Of a DNA stretch of 64,000 nucleotides, positions 45,458 to 54,240 are shown in pieces. A model generated the notes under the pieces. That model was given only the letters and a program-made list of their open reading frames with translations. It was not told where the DNA came from and did not search any database. Each line of letters starts with the position of its first letter. Positions within the stretch are counted from its first letter, which is position 1. The position numbers and the translations under genes were made by a program. This DNA is from Ralstonia condita (GTDB taxonomy: Bacteria > Pseudomonadota > Gammaproteobacteria > Burkholderiales > Burkholderiaceae). The DNA lies in assembly GCF_958405655.1 (NCBI RefSeq), contig NZ_CATYWO010000001.1, positions 62,001 through 126,000 of the forward strand, read 5' to 3'.

Positions 45458-46032
45458 TCGCGCACCCGTCCTACCCGCGCAGCCGGTGGCGGGGCGCGTT
45501 GCCGCCCGCCGTCATCTACGATCGGCACTGGGCGCGCTGGGCGATCGGCGCGGATTCGCTTACGGCGCGGTTGCGGGCGGCCTCGTCGGCTTTTCGTGTG
45601 CAGCTACTGGGCCAGTCGCGGAGCATGCCGCTGCGCGACGAATGGCGCTGTCTCGGCATGGTGGGGCTGGCGGAAACGCTGGTGCGTGAAGTGCTGCTGG
45701 TTTGCGACGATGTCCCCGTGGTGTATGCCCACACGGTAGTGCACCCCCGCAGCGTGGCGCTGGACTGGCCGTTTCTGAAGGCGCTCGGGACGCAGCCGCT
45801 GGGGCACTCCCTGTTTGCGGACCCGCGTGTCGAGCGTGGCGACTTTGAGTTCGCGTTGCTGGATGCGCGGCACCCGCTGGCGCGTCGGGCGCATCGGGCG
45901 ATGGGCGATGCACCCGTCACGCGAACGGAGCGTCTGCCCGCGCGCCGATCCGTGTTCCGTCGCGGGGCCAGTGCGATGCTGGTGACGGAGGTTTTCCTGC
46001 CGGCGCTGGCGGGTTTCAGTCCGCCGCGGTAG
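45454..46032 (+). CDS. ubiC: Chorismate lyase
   Basis: Converts chorismate to 4-hydroxybenzoate and pyruvate, the first committed ubiquinone step. 192 residues; the conserved segments are LGQSRSMPLRDEW, VYAHTVVHP, LGHSLFADP and the Arg/Glu near the C-terminal FLPAL. Coupled to the upstream hydrolase by an ATGA overlap. Confidence 0.9.
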   Translation: MIAHPSYPRSRWRGALPPAVIYDRHWARWAIGADSLTARLRAASSAFRVQLLGQSRSMPLRDEWRCLGMVGLAETLVREVLLVCDDVPVVYAHTVVHPRSVALDWPFLKALGTQPLGHSLFADPRVERGDFEFALLDARHPLARRAHRAMGDAPVTRTERLPARRSVFRRGASAMLVTEVFLPALAGFSPPR

Positions 46033-46163
46033 GCGCATTTGGCGGGCCGATCGGCCGGCCAGTGCGGTATCATCGCCCCACTTTTTTGTTGCCGCGCGTG
46101 TGGCTGCGCGCGGTCAATTCATCCCATCCAAAGCGGCGGTCGCGTCGCAATCCAGAAGAATCC

Positions 46164-48266
46164 ATGCAGTTGCTGTTTGAAGAAGGCGGCGAAATCCGCA
46201 CGGGCACAGTCTTGTCTCAACAGGGCGAGGCGTACCAGGTCGAATTGCCGAGCGCCAAGCGTACCAAGGTCAAGTCGCGCGACGTGCTGCTGCAGTTCGC
46301 CCAGCCGTCGGCCAGCGAACTGTCGCAAGCGGCGCAGGCGCTGTCGGCGGACATCGACCTGGACTTTCTCTGGGAGTGCGCGCCAGCCGAGGAATTCGGC
46401 TTTAGCGACCTGGCGGGCGAATACTTCGGTGCGGGCGCAAACGCCACGCAGCAGGCGGCGCTGGCCATGGCGCTGCACGGTTCGCCGATCTACTTTCGCC
46501 GCAAGGGCCGTGGCCGCTATCAGCGGGCGCCTGAGGATCAACTGAAGGCGGCGCTCGCCGGCCTGGAGCGCAAGAAGCAGCAAGCGGCCCTGCAGGCCGA
46601 GTACGAGGCCGAACTCAAGGGCATGCGCCTGCCCGAAGCCTTCCGCGGCAAGGCACTGCAGCTCCTGTTCAAGCCTGACAAGAACAGCCTCGAATGCAAG
46701 GCGCTCGACGCGGCCTGTACGGCGATGGGTTTGTCGCCGATGCGGCTGATGGTGGCGGTGGGCGGCATTGCCTCTGCGCGCGCGCTGCACGAGGCGCGGT
46801 TCCTGTCGGAGTGCTTCCCGAAGGGCACCGGCTTTCCGGAGGTGGCGGTGCCTCAGCCTGTGCTGGAGTTGCCGGCCGCCGACGTGCGCGCGTTCTCAAT
46901 CGACGATGTGACGACCACCGAGATCGACGACGCGATTTCTGTCACACCCATCGACGATGCGACGGTGCGCATCGGGATCCATATCGCGGCGCCCGGTTTT
47001 GGCATTCAGCGCGGCGATGCGTTGGACGCGATTGCGCGCCAGCGGTTGTCGACCGTGTATTTCCCCGGCGACAAGATCACGATGCTGCCGGAGTCGGTCG
47101 TGGATCGCTACACGCTGCAGGAGGGGCGTGCGTGTCCCGCGCTGTCGCTGTACGCGACGGTGGACCGCGCCACCTGGACGGTCACCGCCAGCGAGACGCG
47201 CTGTGAATCCGTGACGGTGGCAGCCAACCTGCGCCACAACCTGCTCGACGACGTCATCACCGCCGAGGCGCTGGCCGAGGGCTCCGGCGATTACCCTTTC
47301 AAGGCCGAGCTTGCGGTGCTGTGGCCGTTTGCCTGTGCGCTGTATGACGCGCGCCAGCAGGCTCGCGTGGCCAGCGGCCTCAAACCGGAAGGCGCGCAGA
47401 AGGGCGACTACTCGTTCTACATCGACCCGATTCCCGAGGCCGAGGGCGGCGGTGAGCGCGTCCGCATCGAACAGCGCAAGCGCGGTTCGCCGCTCGACAA
47501 GATCGTCGCCGAACTGATGATCCTGGCCAACAGCACGTGGGGCCGCATGCTGGCGGACGCCGGCGTGCCCGGCATCTATCGCACGCAGAAGGCCTGGGGC
47601 ATGCACCGCACGCGCATGCAGACCTATCCCGCGCCGCACGAAGGCCTGGGTGTGGCGCAATACGCGTGGAGCACGTCGCCGCTGCGCCGCTATGTCGACC
47701 TTGTCAATCAGTGGCAGATCGCCGCCGTTGCCCAGCATGGGGTTACAGCCAAGCTGGTCGCGCCGTTCAAGCCCAAGGACGCCGACCTGCTCGCTGCCGT
47801 GGCCGATTTCGAAGCCACCTATGCCGCCTATGCCGATCACCAGTCGACCATGGAGCGCTACTGGTGCCTGCGCTGGCTCAAGCAGGAAAACCGAGCGCGC
47901 ATGCAGGCCGTGGTGCTCAAGGACGGCGCGGTGCGCTTCGCCGACATTCCGCTGGTGACCAAGGTGCCGGAACTGGCGCAGGCCGCCCGCGGCACGCACG
48001 TGGTACTCGACATTCTCGACACGGACGAGATCAGCCTGGAAGTCTCGTGCCGCGTGCTGGAGATCCTGGCGCCCGCCGCCGGCACGGCAGCCGAAGCCGA
48101 GGCGATCGAAGAAGAACTGGCGCAAGCCGAAGCGCAGGCCGAGGGCGATGAGCCAACCGAGCCCCGCCCCGCGGCCGATGAGGAAGAAGCCCGCGCCGAA
48201 ACGGCCGCCCCTGTGGCGCCGCCGCAGCAGGATGGCGAGAGCGGTGGAACGCCAGGCGCCGCCTAA
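46164..48266 (+). CDS. RNase II/RNB-family exoribonuclease-like protein
   Basis: 700 residues from ATG 46164 (MQLLFEEGGEIRTG). The N-terminal beta-rich nucleic-acid-binding part and a helical segment precede the RNB domain (about residues 240-600). The metal motif reads D247, E253, D255, D256, where RNase II has four Asp, so position 253 is Glu. The remainder includes SPLRRYVDLVNQWQI, the RNB C-terminal signature. An acidic Ala/Glu-rich tail (about 640-700) replaces a canonical basic end. Confidence 0.86.
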   Translation: MQLLFEEGGEIRTGTVLSQQGEAYQVELPSAKRTKVKSRDVLLQFAQPSASELSQAAQALSADIDLDFLWECAPAEEFGFSDLAGEYFGAGANATQQAALAMALHGSPIYFRRKGRGRYQRAPEDQLKAALAGLERKKQQAALQAEYEAELKGMRLPEAFRGKALQLLFKPDKNSLECKALDAACTAMGLSPMRLMVAVGGIASARALHEARFLSECFPKGTGFPEVAVPQPVLELPAADVRAFSIDDVTTTEIDDAISVTPIDDATVRIGIHIAAPGFGIQRGDALDAIARQRLSTVYFPGDKITMLPESVVDRYTLQEGRACPALSLYATVDRATWTVTASETRCESVTVAANLRHNLLDDVITAEALAEGSGDYPFKAELAVLWPFACALYDARQQARVASGLKPEGAQKGDYSFYIDPIPEAEGGGERVRIEQRKRGSPLDKIVAELMILANSTWGRMLADAGVPGIYRTQKAWGMHRTRMQTYPAPHEGLGVAQYAWSTSPLRRYVDLVNQWQIAAVAQHGVTAKLVAPFKPKDADLLAAVADFEATYAAYADHQSTMERYWCLRWLKQENRARMQAVVLKDGAVRFADIPLVTKVPELAQAARGTHVVLDILDTDEISLEVSCRVLEILAPAAGTAAEAEAIEEELAQAEAQAEGDEPTEPRPAADEEEARAETAAPVAPPQQDGESGGTPGAA

Positions 48267-48317
48267 CTACAATCGCAGTCTGACTTTTCATCGCGCGACA
48301 CCCCAGGAATTCGCCCC

Positions 48318-49232
48318 ATGGCCGCCCTCGCAAACCGACCGGACTGGTCCGGCAACAGCACGCTCACCAAGGCGCTGGTGGTGTCGCTGGCTCTGCACGT
48401 TCTGCTGCTGTTCGTGCGTGTGGTGGCGCCCGAGGCGTTCGACATCAAGCGTGACGATCCGGGGCTGGACGTGGTGCTCGTCAATGCCAAGTCCTCCACG
48501 GCGCCCGCGAAGGCGACTGCCGTGGCGCAGGTCAACCTGAACGGCGGCGGCGAGTATGACCGCCAGCGCGCCACCACGCCCCTCCCGGCCGACACGAACG
48601 AGCAGACCGGCGATGCCATCAAGCTGACGCAGCGTCGGCTGGAGTTCCTGGAACAGGAGCAGCGCCGGCTGCTCACGCAGTCAAAGGATCGTGCCCCGCT
48701 GGTCAACGACCGCCAGGTCAAACCTGGCGAGCGCCCGCAGCCGTCCCCCACCAACGGCACCGATGACCGCACCACGCAGGACGAGATCGCCCGCCTGCAG
48801 GCCGAAATCGATCGCAATCTCGAGAACTACGCCAAGCGCCCGCGCCGCAACGTGCTGACCGCCGCCAGCGCACGCCAGGTCGACTACGCCCGCTACTATG
48901 ACGCCGTGCGCCGCAAGATCGAAGTGCGCGGCACCGCCAACTTCCCCAGCCAGAATGGCCGCCCGCTGTACGGCGAGCTGATCGTCGTGATCAGCATCAA
49001 CCGCGACGGCCGACTCGGTTACAACCAGGACGGTTACAAGATCGAAGGCATCGAGATTGCCAAGAGTTCCGGCAATCCGGCGCTGGACCGCCAGGCTGTC
49101 GCCATCGTGCGTTCGTCCGCGCCGTTCGGCGCTTTCCCCGCCGAAATGCGCAAGCGCGTTGATATCCAGGATGTCGTCGCGACCTTCAAGTTCACCCGCG
49201 CCGGCCTGGAAACTCACCTGCAGACCCGATGA
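48318..49232 (+). CDS. TonB-family energy transducer
   Basis: 304 residues. One N-terminal membrane helix (ALVVSLALHVLLLFVRVV), a periplasmic linker with a coiled-coil stretch (TQRRLEFLEQEQRRLL) and a C-terminal TonB-like domain with INRDGRLGYN and GNPALDRQAVAIV. No ExbB/ExbD is beside it. Translation is coupled to aroE by an ATGA overlap. Confidence 0.82.
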   Translation: MAALANRPDWSGNSTLTKALVVSLALHVLLLFVRVVAPEAFDIKRDDPGLDVVLVNAKSSTAPAKATAVAQVNLNGGGEYDRQRATTPLPADTNEQTGDAIKLTQRRLEFLEQEQRRLLTQSKDRAPLVNDRQVKPGERPQPSPTNGTDDRTTQDEIARLQAEIDRNLENYAKRPRRNVLTAASARQVDYARYYDAVRRKIEVRGTANFPSQNGRPLYGELIVVISINRDGRLGYNQDGYKIEGIEIAKSSGNPALDRQAVAIVRSSAPFGAFPAEMRKRVDIQDVVATFKFTRAGLETHLQTR

Positions 49233-50146
49233 CCTCGTCGTTTCAAGAAGCCATCCTTGCCGCTGCAAGCGCGCCCCCGACGGATCGGTACGGCGTGATC
49301 GGCAACCCGATCTCGCACAGCAAGTCGCCCGCCATCCATGCCGCGTTTGCCCAGCAGACCGGTCAGCACATCCGCTACGACCGCATCTATGCCGAACTGA
49401 TCGCCTTTGAAGAGACCGTCCTGAACTTCGTGCGCGAGGGCGGGCGCGGGCTCAACGTGACGGTACCGTTCAAGCTCGATGCCTATGCGATGTCGACCTC
49501 GCTGTCGCTGCGTGCGGAATCGGCGGGCGCGGTGAATACGTTCAAGTTCGACGGCGACGAGATTTTTGGCGACAACACCGACGGTGTCGGGCTGATGCGC
49601 GACATCACCCACAACATCGGCAATGCGCTCGTCGGCGAGCGTGTGCTGCTGCTCGGGGCCGGGGGCGCGGCGCGCGGCGTGCTGCTTCCGTTGCTCGAGC
49701 ACAAGCCGGCGCGCGTGTTCATCGCCAACCGCACGGCGGATCGCGCGGTTTCGCTGGTGCAGCGCTTCGAGGTGTCCGCCAAGCTGCACGAAGTGGAACT
49801 CGTCGGCGGCGGTTACGATGAACTCGCCGTCGACGACGTCTTCGACGTCATCATCAACGCCACGGCCAGTAGCCTGCAGGCGCAGGTGCCGCCCGTGCCG
49901 GCGACCGTATTCGGCCCCAACGCATTGGCCTACGACATGATGTACGGCGCGCAGCCGACGCTGTTCATGCAATTCGCCAAGCGTCATGGCGCGCGCGCAT
50001 GGGACGGCCTGGGCATGCTGGTGGAGCAGGCGGCGGAATCGTTCTTCGTCTGGCGCGGCGTGCGCCCGGATACCGGCCCCGTGCTGCATGCCATGCGGGA
50101 AGGGCTGCAGGGCGAAGCGGCGGTCGCTGCGCGCGCGCCTCGCTGA
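49229..50146 (+). CDS. aroE: Shikimate dehydrogenase
   Basis: NADP-dependent step of the shikimate pathway. YGVIGNPISHSKSPAIHAAF holds the substrate-binding residues; the catalytic Lys lies in NVTVPFKLDA; GAGGAARGVLLPL is the Rossmann loop; TDGVGLMRD follows. 305 residues. Complements aroQ in the same window. Confidence 0.95.
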   Translation: MTSSFQEAILAAASAPPTDRYGVIGNPISHSKSPAIHAAFAQQTGQHIRYDRIYAELIAFEETVLNFVREGGRGLNVTVPFKLDAYAMSTSLSLRAESAGAVNTFKFDGDEIFGDNTDGVGLMRDITHNIGNALVGERVLLLGAGGAARGVLLPLLEHKPARVFIANRTADRAVSLVQRFEVSAKLHEVELVGGGYDELAVDDVFDVIINATASSLQAQVPPVPATVFGPNALAYDMMYGAQPTLFMQFAKRHGARAWDGLGMLVEQAAESFFVWRGVRPDTGPVLHAMREGLQGEAAVAARAPR

Positions 50147-50164
50147 ACCGGAGAGCGTCCCGCG

Positions 50165-50869
50165 ATGATGCGTTGGTTCGGCTATGTGATCGGCTGTTTC
50201 GTCGCGGGCGTGGTCGCGCTCAACCTGTACTTCTTCGTCACCATCGCGAGCTGGCAGGTATTCGACCCGTCGTCCACCACGTTCATGCGCGCCGAACGCA
50301 TGCGCCTGTGCGGTGCCAATGTCTTCACGTGCAGGATCGACCATCGCTGGGTCAACTACGACCAGATCTCGCGCAACCTCAAGCGCGCGGTCATTGCCAG
50401 CGAAGACGCCGATTTCGTCTCGCACAGCGGCTGGGAGGTCGACGCCATGCTGGATGCGTGGGAGAAGAACAAGCGGCGTGGCCATGTGGTCGCGGGCGGC
50501 TCGACCATCACGCAGCAGCTCGCCAAGAACCTGTTCCTGTCAGGCGAGCGCCACTACCTGCGCAAGGGCGAGGAACTGGTCATCACGTGGATGCTCGAGT
50601 TCTGGCTCGACAAGGAGCGCATTCTCGAGATCTATCTGAATTCTGTTGAGTGGGGCGAGGGCGTGTTCGGCGCCGAAGCCGCCGCGCAGCATTACTTCAA
50701 GCGCCCGGCCTCGCAATTGACGGTCGGGCAGGCGGCACGCCTGGCGGCGGCGCTGCCCGCGCCCAAGTGCTTCGACAAGAAGAGTTATTGCGCGAACGTG
50801 CACGTGAACTTCACGCGCAAGGCCACCATCATTGCCAACCGGATGGGGTCGGCTACGCTGCCGGATTGA
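50165..50869 (+). CDS. mtgA: Monofunctional peptidoglycan transglycosylase
   Basis: GT51 enzyme that polymerises lipid II. One N-terminal membrane helix (VIGCFVAGVVALNLYFFV) precedes VIASEDADFVSHSGW (catalytic Glu), GGSTITQQLAKNLFLS and EIYLNSVEWGEGVFGAEAAA. 234 residues, no transpeptidase domain. Starts 18 bp after aroE. Confidence 0.95.
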   Translation: MMRWFGYVIGCFVAGVVALNLYFFVTIASWQVFDPSSTTFMRAERMRLCGANVFTCRIDHRWVNYDQISRNLKRAVIASEDADFVSHSGWEVDAMLDAWEKNKRRGHVVAGGSTITQQLAKNLFLSGERHYLRKGEELVITWMLEFWLDKERILEIYLNSVEWGEGVFGAEAAAQHYFKRPASQLTVGQAARLAAALPAPKCFDKKSYCANVHVNFTRKATIIANRMGSATLPD

Positions 50870-50885
50870 TGCCGTCCCGGGGCAT

Positions 50886-51848
50886 CTACCGCAGCCAGCC
50901 CTTGCGGCGGAAGTAGATCAGCGGGATCGCCGCGGACACGATCATCATCATGATCGCATACGGATAGCCCTCGGCCCAGTCCAGTTCGGGCATCACCTTG
51001 AAGTTCATGCCGTAGATCGAAGCGATCAGCGTGGGCGGCATCAGCGCCACGGACACCACGGAGAACAGCTTGATGATCTTGTTCTGGTTGATGTTGATGA
51101 AACCGACCGTGGCGTCCATCAGAAAGTTGACCTTGTCCGACAGGAAGGCGGTGTGGTTCTCGATCGAGTCGATGTCACGCAGCACCTGCCGCGCCTCGTC
51201 TTGCTGATCGGTTGAAAGCAGTTGGCTGCGCAGCAGGAATGACACCGCGCGGCGCGTGTCCATCACGTTACGGCGGATGCGCCCGTTCAGGTCTTCCACG
51301 CGCGCGATGATCTCCAGCACGTCCGCGGCAGCGGCATCGGTCACTTCATCGGCCAGCACACGTTTGCTGGCATCTTCCAGGCGCTCGTAAACTTCTTCGA
51401 TCGAATCCGCCGAGTATTCAGCGTCCGTGGCGTAGAGGTCCATCAGCACGTCCTTGGCGTTGCGCACCGACCCCGGGCGCAGCCGTGCGCGCATGCGCAC
51501 AAGCCGGAAGGCAGGAAGGTCCTCGTCATGGATGGAGAACAGCACATCCCTGGTCAGCACGAAGGCCACGCGCACATTGCGCGACGTGGTTTCTTCGTCG
51601 AGGAGAAAATCGGTCCGGATGTGGATGTGGCCGTCTTCGCCTTCAAAGTAGCGGGCGGAGGCTTCCAGGTCTCCTAATTGCTCCAGCTCGGGCAGTCTCA
51701 CGCCGTAGGCTTCCTGGATCCACGCGAGCTCTTCGTCGTCGGGGTCAATGACGTCGATCCAGATCGGCTTGTGCTGCAGCAGTTCACTGCGTTCTTCGAT
51801 CTGTTCTTGCGCGAGACGGCCTTTTTGCACGACGAACAGGTTGATCAT
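50886..51848 (-). CDS. corA: Magnesium transporter CorA
   Basis: 320 residues from ATG 51848 (MINLFVVQKGRLAQEQ). A large cytoplasmic domain precedes two C-terminal helices. The pore motif YGMNF is followed by the acidic loop (PELDWAEG) and a basic C-terminus (FRRKGWLR). Converges on mtgA with 16 bp between stops. Confidence 0.95.
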   Translation of the reverse strand: MINLFVVQKGRLAQEQIEERSELLQHKPIWIDVIDPDDEELAWIQEAYGVRLPELEQLGDLEASARYFEGEDGHIHIRTDFLLDEETTSRNVRVAFVLTRDVLFSIHDEDLPAFRLVRMRARLRPGSVRNAKDVLMDLYATDAEYSADSIEEVYERLEDASKRVLADEVTDAAAADVLEIIARVEDLNGRIRRNVMDTRRAVSFLLRSQLLSTDQQDEARQVLRDIDSIENHTAFLSDKVNFLMDATVGFININQNKIIKLFSVVSVALMPPTLIASIYGMNFKVMPELDWAEGYPYAIMMMIVSAAIPLIYFRRKGWLR

Positions 51849-52061
51849 GCGGTAGTTCCTCGAGGCGATGCGTTGACGGATGGGCGAAAAATCGCGCCGA
51901 GTGTAGCGTAAAGGCGCGGCCCATTCCGCCGGAAACCGTGACTTCACGCGCACGCGCAGGGCCGATGCCACGCCAGGAAGATGCCGCCACCGGGCCGGCT
52001 CGCGGGTAAAATGCAGGCAAGTCATGCGGCCGTCCGGCTGCACCCTCACTTTCCCGACATC

Positions 52062-52877
52062 ATGCGATTCACCGAACAACTGGCCGCCGCCTGGCAGCGC
52101 AACAATTCCCTGCTGTGTGTCGGGCTCGACCCCGATCCGGCCCGCCTGCCGGCGTCGCTCACCGGCACGGGCGGCGCGATCTTCTCGTTCTGTCGGGCCA
52201 TCGTCGATGCCACGGCCGATCTCGTCTGCGCGTTCAAGCCGCAGATCGCCTACTTCGCCTCGCAGCGCGCTGAAGATCAGCTCGAGCAGCTCATCAACTA
52301 CATTCACGAGGCCTATCCGGGCATCCCCGTCATTCTGGATGCCAAGCGTGGCGATATCGGGTCCACCGCCGAGCACTATGCCAAGGAAGCCTTCGAGCGC
52401 TACCAGGCCGATGCCATCACCGTCAGCCCCTACATGGGGTTCGATTCGATGCAGCCGTACCTCGCGCACGCCGACAAGGGCGTGATCGTGCTCTGCCGCA
52501 CGTCCAACGCGGGTGGCAGCGATGTGCAATTCCTCGAAACCGGCGGTCGCCCCGTCTATCAGGTGGTGGCTGAGCGTGCGCGCGACGTGTGGAACACCAG
52601 CGGCCAGATGGGCTTGGTGGTGGGCGCGACCTTCCCGCAGGAAATTGCCAAGGTACGCGAGATCGTCGGCGACATGCCGCTGCTGATCCCCGGTATCGGC
52701 GCCCAGGGTGGCGACATCGAGGCGACCGTGCGCGCGGGCCGTACCGCGGATGGCACCGGCATGATGATCAACTCGTCGCGGGCCATTCTCTACGCCAGCA
52801 CTGACAGCGATTTCGCCGATGCCGCTCGCCGCGTTGCCCAAGCCACGCGCGACCAGATCAACCTGTTCCGCGACTGA
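52062..52877 (+). CDS. pyrF: Orotidine 5'-phosphate decarboxylase, type 2
   Basis: Last step of UMP synthesis. FKPQIAYF and the catalytic Lys/Asp cluster DAKRGDIGSTAEHYAKEAF are intact, as are the phosphate-binding segment PGIGAQGGD and the C-terminal SSRAI. The length (271) is typical of the type 2 enzyme. ATG 52062 is chosen. Confidence 0.95.
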   Translation: MRFTEQLAAAWQRNNSLLCVGLDPDPARLPASLTGTGGAIFSFCRAIVDATADLVCAFKPQIAYFASQRAEDQLEQLINYIHEAYPGIPVILDAKRGDIGSTAEHYAKEAFERYQADAITVSPYMGFDSMQPYLAHADKGVIVLCRTSNAGGSDVQFLETGGRPVYQVVAERARDVWNTSGQMGLVVGATFPQEIAKVREIVGDMPLLIPGIGAQGGDIEATVRAGRTADGTGMMINSSRAILYASTDSDFADAARRVAQATRDQINLFRD

Positions 52878-52914
52878 GCCGCGCTGGTCCGGTCGCCGTC
52901 ACAGCGAGGACGCC

Positions 52915-53139
52915 ATGACCCCGCATCTGCACCATCCCGCCGCCAGCATCCGGCGCGAGGCGACTGGCCAGGATCCGAACCGCAAGCTCGAGAAGGAACG
53001 CGACGACACCCACGAGCACGAGACGACGCGCCGTGATCACGATCGCGATCGCCGACACGAGCACGATCATGAGCACCAGCCGGAGCACGAGCACGAGGAG
53101 CGTCGCCAGCCGGACCACCCCAGCGAGCGCGCCGCCTAG
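52915..53139 (+). CDS. Small His/Glu/Asp/Arg-rich protein
   Basis: 74 residues from ATG 52915 with GCGAGG seven bases upstream. From about residue 28 onwards it is nearly all His, Glu, Asp and Arg, with the pattern HEHDHEHQPEHEHEERRQP. Such strings can bind Zn, Ni or Cu, but no family is recognised. 37 bp after pyrF and converging on pncC with a 4-base overlap. The antisense frame is hydrophobic but has no good start site. Coding is likely, not certain. Confidence 0.48.
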   Translation: MTPHLHHPAASIRREATGQDPNRKLEKERDDTHEHETTRRDHDRDRRHEHDHEHQPEHEHEERRQPDHPSERAA

Positions 53140-53636
53140 GATTCGGCGGTCGCGAGGAAGTCGAGCAAGCCGCGCAGTGCATGCTCGGCGGCCTGCAGGC
53201 GGACCTGCTTGCGGTCGCCTTTGAACTGGCGTGTCTCCACCTGCGTCTGCAGGCGGTTGCTCCACCCGAAACACACCATGCCGACCGGCTTGTCAGGTGT
53301 GCCGCCGGTCGGCCCTGCCACACCGGTGATCGCCAGCGCTACCTGCGCGCGGCTGTTGAGCACCGCGCCTTCTGCCATCGCGTGTGCCACGGGTTCGCTC
53401 ACCGCGCCGTGCTCGCGGATCAGCGCGGCTGGTACCCCCAGCATCTGGGATTTTGCTTCGTTGGAATACACGACGAACCCGCGCTCGAACCACGCAGAGG
53501 AGCCCGGCACGTCGGTGATGGCGGCGGACACCAGCCCGCCCGTGCAGGATTCGGCGGCCGCCATCATCAGGCTGCGCTTGTGAAGCGTGTCGGCAACGAG
53601 TTCGGCCAATTGGGCCAGCGCGCGGGATTCAGCCAT
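53136..53636 (-). CDS. pncC: Nicotinamide-nucleotide amidohydrolase (CinA C-terminal type)
   Basis: Deamidates NMN in pyridine nucleotide recycling. 166 residues from ATG 53636 (MAESRALAQLAELV). AESCTGGLVSAAITDVPGSS, the catalytic Ser/Lys region around VVYSNEAKSQMLGV, and ITGVAGPTGGTPDKPVG match the single-domain CinA/PncC form. Downstream of pgpA on the same strand. Confidence 0.92.
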   Translation of the reverse strand: MAESRALAQLAELVADTLHKRSLMMAAAESCTGGLVSAAITDVPGSSAWFERGFVVYSNEAKSQMLGVPAALIREHGAVSEPVAHAMAEGAVLNSRAQVALAITGVAGPTGGTPDKPVGMVCFGWSNRLQTQVETRQFKGDRKQVRLQAAEHALRGLLDFLATAES

Positions 53637-53661
53637 TGCAATACCTTCGAACCTTCTGACG

Positions 53662-54240
53662 TCAAATCGAGCGCCACAGCGCAAAAACGAGCAGCGTGTA
53701 GAACGCAGCCAGGATATCGTCGACCATCACGCCGTAACCCCCGCGTACGCCGAAGCCTTTGAGCGTGCGGTCGTAATAGCGAATCGGGGCGGGCTTGACC
53801 ATGTCGAAAAACCGGAACCACAGGAACGCGGCAAACTGGCCGCCGAGCGTGGTCGGCGTGACGAACGCCAGCACCAGCCAGAACGCGACCATCTCATCCC
53901 ACACCATGGCGCCGTGGTCGGCGACGCCAAGGTCGCGCGCCGTGCGGGCGCATGCCCAGATGCCGATCACGAAGCCGACCGCTGCGATCATCAGCCACGC
54001 TGGCCCGCTGATCCAGCGCGCGAACACCACGTAGACCAGCCAGGCATACAGGGTTCCCACCGTACCAGGCATCAGCGGTGAAAGCCCTGAACCGAAGCCC
54101 AGGGCCAGAATGCGTGCCGGGTGGCCAAACATGAAGCGGGCCGTCGGACGGCGCACCTGCGCGGTCTGCCCGGCATCGAGGGTCACGGTCTCGGGCTGGC
54201 TCGGTGGGGTCGACGGCGGGAACGGTGCGGAAGACATCAT
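53662..54240 (-). CDS. pgpA: Phosphatidylglycerophosphatase A
   Basis: Membrane phosphatase that makes phosphatidylglycerol. 192 residues. GFGSGLSPLMPGTVGTLYAW, WDEMVAFWLVLAFV with acidic ligands, FLWFRFFDMVKPAPI and VMVDDILAAFYT are the PgpA motifs, with four hydrophobic helices. The ATG overlaps the thiL stop (ATGA), and thiL-pgpA-pncC form one minus-strand unit. Confidence 0.93.
   Translation of the reverse strand: MMSSAPFPPSTPPSQPETVTLDAGQTAQVRRPTARFMFGHPARILALGFGSGLSPLMPGTVGTLYAWLVYVVFARWISGPAWLMIAAVGFVIGIWACARTARDLGVADHGAMVWDEMVAFWLVLAFVTPTTLGGQFAAFLWFRFFDMVKPAPIRYYDRTLKGFGVRGGYGVMVDDILAAFYTLLVFALWRSI

Noticed and set aside
50886..52841. 651-residue reading extending corA upstream
   Set aside because: The first part is antisense to pyrF. 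The CorA N-terminus starts at 51848.
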